Shown: positions 56,658 through 64,000 of the stretch, one piece after another
Layout of the letters: the number at the start of each line of letters is the position of its first letter
How positions within the stretch are numbered: the stretch's first letter is position 1
NCBI RefSeq assembly: GCF_026410285.1
Contig: NZ_JAPMLP010000001.1
Coordinates: forward strand, 124,001-188,000
DNA length: 64,000 nucleotides
Reading direction: 5' to 3'
Source: Sulfitobacter sp. F26169L
GTDB lineage: Bacteria; Pseudomonadota; Alphaproteobacteria; Rhodobacterales; Rhodobacteraceae
Translations under genes and position numbers: made by a program
The notes under the pieces: model-generated
What the model was told of the DNA's origin: nothing
The model's input: the letters and a program-made list of their open reading frames with translations, nothing else
Databases searched by the model: none

Positions 56658-56671
56658 CTCAACTTGTTGAG
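56658..56671. other. short hairpin between secG and pyrG
   Basis: CTCAAC-TT-GTTGAG (56658-56671) is a perfect 6-bp stem just past the secG stop. No U-run, so it is more likely an mRNA stability element than a terminator, if it matters at all. The rest of this 193-base gap shows nothing. Confidence 0.3.
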
Positions 56672-56680
56672 TTTCGTAGC

Positions 56681-57046
56681 TTAATCGACAGTTGGCACCA
56701 GTGGCGCGTTGTCACCTTCAGCAGGCGGCAGCAGATCGTTGACGTCAGGTGTGGTGACCCCGTCATTCTGATTCAACGCTGGCGGCGACGCCGACAGACG
56801 ATCCAGTACCGAAACACCGGCAGATTTTTGCGCCGATACAATTGTAAGAGTGATGGAAGTCACCACAAACGCAGCACCCAATATCCATGTGACCTTGCTC
56901 ATCGCAGTTGCTGGCGGGCGACCGGAGTTTGCACCACCGCCACCAATGCCAAGACCGCCCCCTTCGGAGCGTTGCAGCAGCACAACGCCGATCAGACCAA
57001 GCGCAAGAAGGAGGTGGACGATCAGGATGACGTTTTCATTTATCAT
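56681..57046 (-). CDS. secG: preprotein translocase subunit SecG
   Basis: 121 residues with two membrane helices: VILIVHLLLALGLIGVVLLQRSEGGGLGIGGGG and VTWILGAAFVVTSITLTIV, plus a proline/alanine-rich C-terminal tail typical of alphaproteobacteria. Part of the SecYEG channel. The 214 bases upstream hold no gene. Confidence 0.93.
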   Translation of the reverse strand: MINENVILIVHLLLALGLIGVVLLQRSEGGGLGIGGGGANSGRPPATAMSKVTWILGAAFVVTSITLTIVSAQKSAGVSVLDRLSASPPALNQNDGVTTPDVNDLLPPAEGDNAPLVPTVD

Positions 57047-57260
57047 GGGGTGCAGACTGCTCTTTTAAGGGTCGGTTTCAGGGTATCTAGGCATATTTGA
57101 CTATGGGGGCAAGGGAGGATGCGCGCGCCGGTCATGCGCAGGGTCGCAGACAGGCTGATAATTGCAAGGCGGGACCTGTATAACATCCGTCACGTGATCA
57201 CGTCGGACGGCGTTGTTGAGACCTAAGTGGCCTCAATACACCCCGCCCACCGTCCCGTGT

Positions 57261-57656
57261 TCAGGCATCGACATCATCCACGTCGGCTTGGCCGGACAGG
57301 CTGCGCCGCACGATGCTCCAGCTGAGGCCGATTGCCAGAACAAAACTAAGCACGGCGAGGCCAAGCCAAACATTCATGCTGGGGTCTTTTAGACGTAACA
57401 CACCGAGATCATAGAGGACCCAGATACCCGCACCAACCACAGCCAGCACCAGAACCATTCCCAGACCGCCGATGCTGCGTAAAGTGGCGCGCAAATAGAT
57501 GATATAGCCGATCAACAGGAGCAGGCCGGTAAGTACGGCAATAGATACATTCATTCCACCGTAGCTGCGGACCCACTGAACATAATTGTACTCTGTCGGG
57601 TTGAACGTGGTAGCGAGCAATAAAAATGCGAAGACCCAACGCAGCAAAAAGCCCAT
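57261..57656 (-). CDS. DUF6524 family small membrane protein
   Basis: 131 residues with four predicted membrane helices, starting MGFLLRWVFAFLLLATTFNPTEYNYVQW and ending in an acidic tail (ADVDDVDA). This N-terminal pattern recurs in roseobacters as DUF6524; function unknown. The internal ATG at 57656 is preferred because the added upstream codons do not resemble the family. Confidence 0.75.
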   Translation of the reverse strand: MGFLLRWVFAFLLLATTFNPTEYNYVQWVRSYGGMNVSIAVLTGLLLLIGYIIYLRATLRSIGGLGMVLVLAVVGAGIWVLYDLGVLRLKDPSMNVWLGLAVLSFVLAIGLSWSIVRRSLSGQADVDDVDA

Positions 57657-57821
57657 AATGTGTCGTCCTTTGCCTAATCCGGCTGCAATATCGATGGGCT
57701 GAAAAGAAAAGTCTATGCCTACAGCGCAGTTTCCGGTTCCCAGCACCCGCGCGGGCAGCTATACGGACGCGGGTTTGGATTGCGCATACGGCGTGTCTGC
57801 CACTGCTTTGGAAGGAATATC

Positions 57822-59114
57822 ATGGCCAATGTTGTTGTCGTAGGTGCCCAGTGGGGCGACGAAGGTAAGGGCAAGATCGTAGACTGGTTGTCTGAACGTG
57901 CTGATGTGATCGCACGTTTTCAGGGCGGCCATAACGCGGGCCATACACTGGTCATTGATGGCGAGGTGTTTAAACTGTCGCTGTTGCCTTCGGGCATTGT
58001 GCGTGGTGGCAAGCTGTCAGTCATCGGCAACGGCGTCGTTCTGGACCCCTGGCACCTGAAGAAAGAAATTGAAGGCCTGCGCGGGCAGGGGGTAACGATC
58101 ACGCCCGAAACGCTGATGATCGCGGAAAACACGCCGCTGATCCTGCCAATTCATGGCGAGTTGGACCGCGCGCGCGAAGAACAGACATCGGTTGCCAAAA
58201 TCGGCACCACGGGGCGCGGTATCGGCCCTGCGTACGAGGACAAGGTGGGCCGCCGCTCGGTTCGGGTGGCTGATCTGGCCGATGACGCCACGCTGGAATT
58301 GCGTGTTGACCGCGCGCTGGTACACCATGACGCGCTGCGCCGAGGTCTTGGACTGGAACCTGTGGACCGTGCCCGACTGCTGGCCGATCTGCGCGAGATC
58401 GCGCCTTCGGTTCTGGAATACGCCGCGCCGGTTTGGAAGATCTTAAACGAAAAGCGCCGCGCGGGGAAGCGTATCCTGTTTGAAGGGGCGCAGGGCGCGT
58501 TGCTGGACATCGATTTCGGAACATATCCGTTTGTAACGTCATCCAACGTCATTGCAGGGCAGGCGGCAACGGGTACCGGCATCGGCCCCGGATCAATTGA
58601 TTTTGTTCTGGGTATCGTCAAGGCCTATACCACCCGCGTTGGCGAAGGGCCGTTTCCGGCCGAGCTGAACGATGCGGACGGCCAGCGTCTGGGTGAGCGG
58701 GGCCATGAATTTGGCACTGTCACCGGTCGCAAGCGCCGCTGTGGCTGGTTCGATGCCGTGCTGGTGCGCCAGACATGCGCGACATCGGGTGTGAACGGTA
58801 TTTCGTTTACCAAGCTTGACGTGCTGGACGGATTCGAGACGCTAAAAATCTGCGTGGCCTATGAATTGGATGGCAAGCGGCTGGACTATTTGCCCACCGC
58901 CGCAGACCAGCAAGCGCGCTGTACGCCGATCTACGAAGAGATGCCGGGCTGGTCGCAATCAACCGAAGGGGCGCGGTCTTGGGCTGATCTACCTGCGGAA
59001 GCGATCAAATACGTGCGCCGTGTCGAGGAACTGATCGAATGTCCGGTTGCATTGTTGTCTACGTCACCCGAGCGTGAGGACACCATTCTGGTTACCGACC
59101 CCTTCGCGGATTAA
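57822..59114 (+). CDS. purA: adenylosuccinate synthase
   Basis: 430 residues. GTP-binding [16 protein letters not shown] at the N-terminus, [30 protein letters not shown], and KTRRCGWFD-like [12 protein letters not shown]. Joins IMP and aspartate in AMP synthesis. GGAAGGAA precedes the ATG at 57822; an upstream ATG gives a cysteine-rich leader absent from the family. Confidence 0.97.
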   Translation: MANVVVVGAQWGDEGKGKIVDWLSERADVIARFQGGHNAGHTLVIDGEVFKLSLLPSGIVRGGKLSVIGNGVVLDPWHLKKEIEGLRGQGVTITPETLMIAENTPLILPIHGELDRAREEQTSVAKIGTTGRGIGPAYEDKVGRRSVRVADLADDATLELRVDRALVHHDALRRGLGLEPVDRARLLADLREIAPSVLEYAAPVWKILNEKRRAGKRILFEGAQGALLDIDFGTYPFVTSSNVIAGQAATGTGIGPGSIDFVLGIVKAYTTRVGEGPFPAELNDADGQRLGERGHEFGTVTGRKRRCGWFDAVLVRQTCATSGVNGISFTKLDVLDGFETLKICVAYELDGKRLDYLPTAADQQARCTPIYEEMPGWSQSTEGARSWADLPAEAIKYVRRVEELIECPVALLSTSPEREDTILVTDPFAD

Positions 59115-59188
59115 GTGTCACAGTTGAAAACGCGGCGGCGCGGGCCAGTTTCCAGTCTGCACCGCCCCTGAACCGGAAGGAAACTGTT

Positions 59189-59422
59189 ATGGCAATGAGC
59201 TATAAATCCCGCCGCCGCTGGTCGCTGTTTGTGCTGCTTATTGCTCTGCCGGTATATATCGTCGCGATGATCTATGTGATCTCGCTGTTCAACCGACCGC
59301 CTTTCTGGCTGGAACTGATCATCTACGTGGGCTCCGGTGTGATTTGGGCGTTTCCGCTGAAGGCTGTATTCAAAGGTGTGGGACAGGCTGATCCCGATGC
59401 ACCGCAGGACCCGCCTGCATGA
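59189..59422 (+). CDS. DUF2842 small membrane protein
   Basis: 77 residues with two membrane helices (LFVLLIALPVYIVAMIYVISLF, LIIYVGSGVIWAFPLKAVF), matching DUF2842 of alphaproteobacteria. GGAAGG lies before the start. Overlaps the next gene by four bases (ATGA). Confidence 0.82.
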   Translation: MAMSYKSRRRWSLFVLLIALPVYIVAMIYVISLFNRPPFWLELIIYVGSGVIWAFPLKAVFKGVGQADPDAPQDPPA

Positions 59423-59784
59423 AGGCAGCGATTCCAGTCCTGCGCAGTTTTGATGAAGCGGTGACAAAGGCGTTCTATCTGGACTTTTTGGGCTTCGAGG
59501 TCGTGTTCGAACATCGATTTTCGCCAGACGCCCCTTTGTATCTGGGTGTGCGTCAAGGCGGGTGTGAAATCCATCTATCCGAACATTTCGGTGATGGGAC
59601 TCCTGGCACAGTTTTGCGGATCGAGGTTGAGGAGGTGGCAGCGCTGTGCGCATCCTTGATCGGCAAACATTACAAACATGCCAAACCTGATTGGCAACGC
59701 CAACCTTGGGGCTGGGACGAAATGTGCATTGCCGATCCGTCAGGTAACAAGCTGATTTTTGCCTCGCCAAATGATGCAAAGTGA
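59419..59784 (+). CDS. VOC family protein (bleomycin-resistance/glyoxalase fold)
   Basis: 121 residues in the bleomycin-binding-protein pattern: AIPVLRSFDEAVTKAFYLDFLGFEV, GVRQGGCEIHLSEH, and the end MCIADPSGNKLIFASP. Members bind bleomycin or act as small glyoxalases; clinical resistance is not implied. Coupled to the DUF2842 gene. Confidence 0.83.
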   Translation: MKAAIPVLRSFDEAVTKAFYLDFLGFEVVFEHRFSPDAPLYLGVRQGGCEIHLSEHFGDGTPGTVLRIEVEEVAALCASLIGKHYKHAKPDWQRQPWGWDEMCIADPSGNKLIFASPNDAK

Positions 59785-59833
59785 AAAGGCGGACTATAAG
59801 GCACGCCTTCATTAATCTCACGGTGTTGTGTGT

Positions 59834-62125
59834 TCAGCCCACGGCGCGTGCGTCCGGTTTGAAACCGATCTGGTCAGACGCCTGAAAACGGCCACCTTTC
59901 AGTTTCTCGATCTTGCCTTCACGCAGCAGCTTGCCGAAAGACCGCAGGCCGTCTTCGCGGGTAAAGTTCTCTTTCTCTACCTGACGGACTTTCGTCATCA
60001 GTTGCGGGCGCGAAAACTGCTCGTGTCCCTCAACAAACGAAAGATAGGCGGCTGCCGCTTCCAGTAGGTCGGGCAACTTGCTTGCACCTGCATCGGCAGC
60101 AAAATCGGCAAAACTGGAGGACTCATCAACAGGCTGGCGGGCAGGCGGAGTCACCACCGCGGCAACGCGACGGGGACGAACGGGGGCGGCGCTGCGAGAG
60201 TCAGCCACGTCAATTCGCTGTTCCGCAACCAGCTTTAGCGGTGCTGGGCGCTGCTCTGCCGGACGCTGGGTGCGTGCGGCGCTGGAAACAGGGCGGCGTG
60301 GGCGTACAACGCTGGCCAAATCATCGCGATAGGGCTCATCACTTTCTTCCTGATCAACACTTCCGCCAACAGCCTCGTCTGCTTTTTTGGCAGCAACGGC
60401 GGCGCGCAGATGGGCAAAGGCATCGCGGCGCGTTGCGCCTTCGGGTTCATCCATCTGGCTGGCGGTTTCTTCCATCAGGCGCGACAGATCCTCGTCCGCA
60501 TCGCGGCGGATTGTCGGGCGCGGCGCCTCTTCTTCAGCGGTGTCTTCGACATCGGCGTCGTTTTCATCATCGGCAAGCACAGCTTCTTCAAGCGCTTCTG
60601 CCGGTTCATCGGTGTTGGCCTTCTCGGCGGCCATATCTGCTTCCAATGCCGCCAACTCACGGGCGAGATCCGCTTCGGCTTCTTCGCTTAGTGTCGAACG
60701 GCGCGCCAGTGGCGCTTTGCGCAACGGCTGGGCGGCCGCTTGCTCTTCGGGCGCGTCATCTTCATCGTCTTCGTATTCTTCCAGCTGACCCGACTGGATT
60801 GCTGCCTCCAGCGTCGCGCGCTTTACCTTGAGAACGCGGGTACGCGGCGCGGCGGGTTTCGAAGCGGCCTGCGGTTCAGCTGTGGCTTCGGCATGGTCGT
60901 CGGCGCCGTCCAGTTCCGCATCAAGCTCTTCTTCTCCCTCAAAGAGGTTCTCATCCTCTACTTCGTCAAGGTCATCGTCATCTTGCGCTGCCACAAGACT
61001 GTCCATGGCTGACAGGATGTTGTCGTCCATTTCGTCATCCGCATCGAGGTCGGCGGTGTCGTCATAGGCCACCATTGCATCGGAAAGATCTTCATCGTCC
61101 TCCCGCTCAAGTCGGTTGAGGATTGCAGTGATATCATCATCTTCGCTTTCGATACCATCATCCAGATCGTCGTCCTGATCTGCCGCCAGTTCTGTTTCGT
61201 CGTCGGCGTCCAGCGCGTCTTCGAGATCGCGTAGGGTGTCTGCAATAATGCCGGTTTTTTCTGCGCCAAATTCGGCTTCGTCGGTATCGGCTTCCGCTTC
61301 GATCTTGGCGGCAACTTCGCCTGTGGTGTCCTCTGCTAAAGGTCCAGCGGATGCAGCATCAGCGTGCTGGTCTTCGGAATAATCCGGCGCGGCAGATCCA
61401 TCGGATTGCTGCGAGACAACTGCGCGAATGCGCTTCAATTTGTCTGCAATGCTGTCTGCTTTCACACGCTCCTGAACAGGATCGGCCTCTGCTTCGATTT
61501 CTACAGGCTCGTTTTCGTCATCTGTGCTGTCAACAACGGTCGCTGCGCTTTCAGCAAAGAATGCTTCAACTTCGGCATCAGGCAGGCTGGGAACGATGTC
61601 TTGCTCCGGGTCGTCTTCGGTGTGTTCGGCTGCAACGGTGTCCAGCTCATCTTCGTCGGTTACTGTTGCGGATGATTCGAACGCGTCGTCTTGCTGTTCT
61701 TTCTCGCTGTTCGTTTGTACAGCTTCAGGCGCGTCATCCTGTGTCGGCTCGGCAGGGGCAATACCTTCGGCTGCGGCGCGCTCTTCGCTTTTGGCTACAG
61801 CGGCTTCGGCAACGGCATCTGCCACGTCCTCCACCACATCCGAGGCCACAAGGGCGGCAGACTCTGGTGTGTTTTTGGCTGAAAGGACAATGCGACCATC
61901 ATCTTCGCGCGCCTCAACATGGCGCGAAATCTCGCGCTGGGCGATTCGCGCCAGCATCTGGGCGTCCGGTTGTACCGGTTCGGCGCCAAAATACCTGTCA
62001 TCGGCTGAAAGGTCGCGAAAATACTCTGCGATGGCTTTCATTGTGCCAAAAGAATCCTCGAATCCTTCAAGCGTACAAGAGAATGTACCATAGGATACGG
62101 TTAGAATTTTGTTATTGTTGATCAT
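59834..62125 (-). CDS. large acidic protein with conserved ends and a low-complexity core
   Basis: 763 residues, no signal peptide or membrane segment. Residues 1-75 form a distinct domain (KILTVSYGTFSCTLEGFEDSFGTMKAIAEYFRDLS). Residues ~95-600 are very rich in D, E and A (for example DDDITAILNRLEREDDEDL, which could be a short helical interaction motif, and IADKLKRIRAVVSQQSD). About 630-690 is basic (RRPVSSAARTQRPAEQRP). The last ~75 residues look like a winged-helix module (YLSFVEGHEQFSRPQLMTKVRQVEKENFTREDGLRSFGKLLREGKIEKLKGGRF). I do not recognise a named function. A DNA- or chromatin-linked scaffold is one possibility. Confidence 0.8.
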   Translation of the reverse strand: MINNNKILTVSYGTFSCTLEGFEDSFGTMKAIAEYFRDLSADDRYFGAEPVQPDAQMLARIAQREISRHVEAREDDGRIVLSAKNTPESAALVASDVVEDVADAVAEAAVAKSEERAAAEGIAPAEPTQDDAPEAVQTNSEKEQQDDAFESSATVTDEDELDTVAAEHTEDDPEQDIVPSLPDAEVEAFFAESAATVVDSTDDENEPVEIEAEADPVQERVKADSIADKLKRIRAVVSQQSDGSAAPDYSEDQHADAASAGPLAEDTTGEVAAKIEAEADTDEAEFGAEKTGIIADTLRDLEDALDADDETELAADQDDDLDDGIESEDDDITAILNRLEREDDEDLSDAMVAYDDTADLDADDEMDDNILSAMDSLVAAQDDDDLDEVEDENLFEGEEELDAELDGADDHAEATAEPQAASKPAAPRTRVLKVKRATLEAAIQSGQLEEYEDDEDDAPEEQAAAQPLRKAPLARRSTLSEEAEADLARELAALEADMAAEKANTDEPAEALEEAVLADDENDADVEDTAEEEAPRPTIRRDADEDLSRLMEETASQMDEPEGATRRDAFAHLRAAVAAKKADEAVGGSVDQEESDEPYRDDLASVVRPRRPVSSAARTQRPAEQRPAPLKLVAEQRIDVADSRSAAPVRPRRVAAVVTPPARQPVDESSSFADFAADAGASKLPDLLEAAAAYLSFVEGHEQFSRPQLMTKVRQVEKENFTREDGLRSFGKLLREGKIEKLKGGRFQASDQIGFKPDARAVG

Positions 62126-62263
62126 CGGATGCTCGTCCTCTGCGTCTTTGTGATGATCTGTTTACCACGATAGACAAGACCAAAGCGGCCCCAAACTGTG
62201 CCCATTCCGGTGTCATTTCGTGGCGACATTGTGGTCCTGTCACCGATTTGGCATGAGTGCCGT

Positions 62264-62953
62264 ATGTCAAAAGCCATTATTCACAGTTCCGATCCCATCA
62301 CACTTCTTGGTGGAGGTCACGCTACTGCACAGGACGTTGCAGAGGCGTTAAACATCGCACCGAAACTTGTTGCTGTGGACGGCGGGGTTGTCACGGCTCT
62401 CGCGGCGGGGATTGATCCCGTGGCCGTGATCGGAGACATGGACAGCGCCCCCCCAGAAGCACTCGTGAAAGTGCCGTTGGCGCGACAGCACCATATTAGT
62501 GAACAACAATATACCGATTTCGACAAGGCACTTCGTCATGTCGCAGCCCCTGTGGTAGTGGGGGCGGGATTTTGCGGTGGGCGTGTGGATCATCAGTTGG
62601 CAGCGTTCCATACGTTATTGGTTCACGCGGACCGCCCCTGTATCTTACAGGCAGAGCGTGAGGTGATCATGCTTGCGCCGCCTTATGTTGCGCTGGATAT
62701 GCAGCCGGGTGAAACGGTTTCGCTGTTTCCGTTGGTGGCGGTGACAGGGCGCAGTAGCGGACTGGAATGGCCGATTGAGGGTCTGTCATTTGATCCGGCA
62801 GCGTTTATCGGAACGTCAAACAAGGCCACCGGCGCGGTCGAACTGTGGATGGATAAGCCCGGAATGCTGCTGATTGTGCCGCGCTGTTATCTCAGGCCGC
62901 TGGTGGCGCAGGTTGTGCAGGGCGGCGCGCGTTGGCCTGCTCGCGCACAATAA
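62264..62953 (+). CDS. thiN: thiamine pyrophosphokinase
   Basis: 229 residues with LVAVDGGVVTALAAGIDPVAVIGDMDSAP, the QYTDFDKALRH block and GRVDHQLAAFHTLL, all features of ThiN/TPK. Makes thiamine diphosphate from thiamine and ATP. The ATG at 62264 begins the domain; an upstream ATG adds a 22-residue leader of doubtful value. Its last 62 bases overlap the convergent transporter gene. Confidence 0.85.
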   Translation: MSKAIIHSSDPITLLGGGHATAQDVAEALNIAPKLVAVDGGVVTALAAGIDPVAVIGDMDSAPPEALVKVPLARQHHISEQQYTDFDKALRHVAAPVVVGAGFCGGRVDHQLAAFHTLLVHADRPCILQAEREVIMLAPPYVALDMQPGETVSLFPLVAVTGRSSGLEWPIEGLSFDPAAFIGTSNKATGAVELWMDKPGMLLIVPRCYLRPLVAQVVQGGARWPARAQ

Positions 62954-63812
62954 CATAAACACCCGCGGCCACGGTCAGTGTAATGCCAACAGCGGCGAGG
63001 GTATCGGGAAATTCGGAAAACAGCCAGAAGCCGATAGCGGTGGCAACCGGAATTTCCAGATATTGCATCGGGGCAAGCGTGGCACTTGGGGCAAACCGCA
63101 ATGACCATGTCATCAGCAGATGTGCCAACGTGCCCAACACACCAATCGCTGCCAGCAACTGCCACTCCAATGATGTGGGCCGGATCAGCGACAGCGGCTC
63201 CAGGCCTGCAAAAGTACCGATCGCGATGAGTGGCACCAGCAGCACCACCGCGATCACACCGCTGACAGCCTGAAGGGCAATCGGATCAACCTCTTTCGCG
63301 ATCTGGCGTGTGGTCAACATGAACAGCGCAAAAATCAGCGCCACCGCGAGGGGCAGCAGCGCAACCCATCCCACGGCAAGGAAGTTGGGCTGTATCACCA
63401 GCATTGTTCCAACAAAGCCGACACCACAAGCAGCCAAACGGTGCGGGCCGACTTCTTCGTTCAGCACAAAGCGCCCCAGCAAAAGCATGATAAACGGCAT
63501 CACAAATGCAATCGCCACAGCATCTGCCAGCGGTAGAAACATGAGAGAGGTGAACATAAATCCAATGCCGAGAATATGCAGAATGGTGCGCACCACCACC
63601 AAACGCCACGCGCGACGTGAAAACCGCCACCGAATTCCTGCGACCATCACCAGTGGCAGCAGCAATGCCGCCTGAACCGCAAACCGGACAAATATCAACT
63701 GTCCGAGCGGGACAGTGGGGCCGAGAATCTTTGCAATGGAATCGCCCAAAGGGGCAAGCACGCAAAATCCCAGCATAAGCAGGATACCAAGAACGGGACG
63801 ATCAGCTGTCAT
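62892..63812 (-). CDS. EamA family (DMT superfamily) transporter
   Basis: 306 residues with ten helices in two EamA repeats (GILLMLGFCVLAPLGDSIAKILG in the first; LEWQLLAAIGVLGTLAHLLMTWSLRFAPSATLAPMQYLEI in the second). Exporter of amino acids or metabolites by family; substrate open. Its 3' end runs 62 bases into thiN on the other strand. Confidence 0.88.
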   Translation of the reverse strand: MTADRPVLGILLMLGFCVLAPLGDSIAKILGPTVPLGQLIFVRFAVQAALLLPLVMVAGIRWRFSRRAWRLVVVRTILHILGIGFMFTSLMFLPLADAVAIAFVMPFIMLLLGRFVLNEEVGPHRLAACGVGFVGTMLVIQPNFLAVGWVALLPLAVALIFALFMLTTRQIAKEVDPIALQAVSGVIAVVLLVPLIAIGTFAGLEPLSLIRPTSLEWQLLAAIGVLGTLAHLLMTWSLRFAPSATLAPMQYLEIPVATAIGFWLFSEFPDTLAAVGITLTVAAGVYVIVREQANARRPAQPAPPAA

Positions 63813-63920
63813 ACGTTAGGGGTAGGGGGTGGACATGGCGCTGGCAATACAAGATCTTCGCCGCAGCGGGTGGCAAAAACGGTCAGCGCGTCGCCCTCCT
63901 CTTGGCGAGGAGGTGTGCAA

Positions 63921-64000
63921 TCAGCAGTTGGGCACGTTGACCGCCAGGCCGCCCAGCGAGGTTTCCTTGTATTTTTCGCTCATGTCGGCGCCTGTCTGGC
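63921..64000 (-). CDS. sdaA: L-serine ammonia-lyase C-terminus (partial)
   Basis: Only the last 26 codons are present (ending ADMSEKYKETSLGGLAVNVPNC). This matches the C-terminal tail of SdaA-type serine dehydratases, whose final cysteine contacts the iron-sulfur cluster. The remainder of the gene lies beyond the window; the call rests on a short but distinctive stretch. Confidence 0.75.
   Translation of the reverse strand, partial: QTGADMSEKYKETSLGGLAVNVPNC

Noticed and set aside
60082-62121. Several plus-strand ORFs opposite the acidic protein
   Set aside because: Serine- or arginine-rich low-complexity shadows of the D/E/A-rich minus-strand gene.

Overview
The window looks like chromosomal DNA from a marine alphaproteobacterium of the Roseobacter group (Rhodobacteraceae). 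The pointers are an HdaA-type DnaA-like ATPase beside an AI-2E exporter, a short ProS, a phaZ/phaC-phaP-phaR cluster, sdhE behind a small HTH gene, secG-pyrG, an MNIO/bufferin operon, several small conserved roseobacter proteins, and two copies of a structured intergenic repeat with the core CTCCCCGGGATATTT. Most of the DNA is GC-rich and densely coding. I found no rRNA, tRNA, CRISPR array or insertion sequence. Genes run off both ends: hdaA on the left, and probably serine dehydratase on the right.

Layout. 1-11.9 kb: housekeeping and envelope genes (hdaA, AI-2E transporter, pepT, proS, a sugar-dehydrogenase-like secreted protein, lolC-lolD, a small RTX protein, an Ldh-family oxidoreductase, an HExxH lipoprotein, a c-type cytochrome). 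11.9-13.0 kb: an A+T-rich island with a 48-codon ORF and a compact reverse transcriptase whose last ~36 codons are put out of frame by a run of seven A. 13.0-23.3 kb: parE, hydrolase, MATE pump, aspartate aminotransferase, XRE regulator-sdhE, an LdtR-like MarR regulator, gloA with two DUF1194 genes. 23.3-27.9 kb: a Slam-type outer-membrane translocon with its lipoprotein cargo, in a patch of mixed base composition, then thyX and an A+T-rich GIY-YIG/DUF4357 gene.

28-34 kb: small stress genes, a bufferin operon (bufA-bufB-bufC-doxX, copper buffering) with a hairpin between bufA and bufB, and thrS. 34-37 kb: small hydrolases and VOC proteins. 37-42.3 kb: the polyhydroxybutyrate cluster, with PhaR-type operator sequences before phaP. 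42.3-50.5 kb: one eight-gene operon joining a polar amino acid type ABC importer to two glutamine-synthetase-like ligases, a glutamine amidotransferase and a PuuB-like oxidase, which suggests uptake and gamma-glutamylation of an amine or polyamine. 50.5-64 kb: TerB pair, rlmJ, Nudix, PiT phosphate transporter, pyrG, secG, purA, a 763-residue acidic protein of unknown role, thiN and an EamA transporter.

The best candidate for something undescribed is the compact reverse transcriptase island at 11.9-13.0 kb. The mosaic Slam/lipoprotein locus and the large acidic protein come next. All functional calls come from reading motifs and context; no database search was possible.
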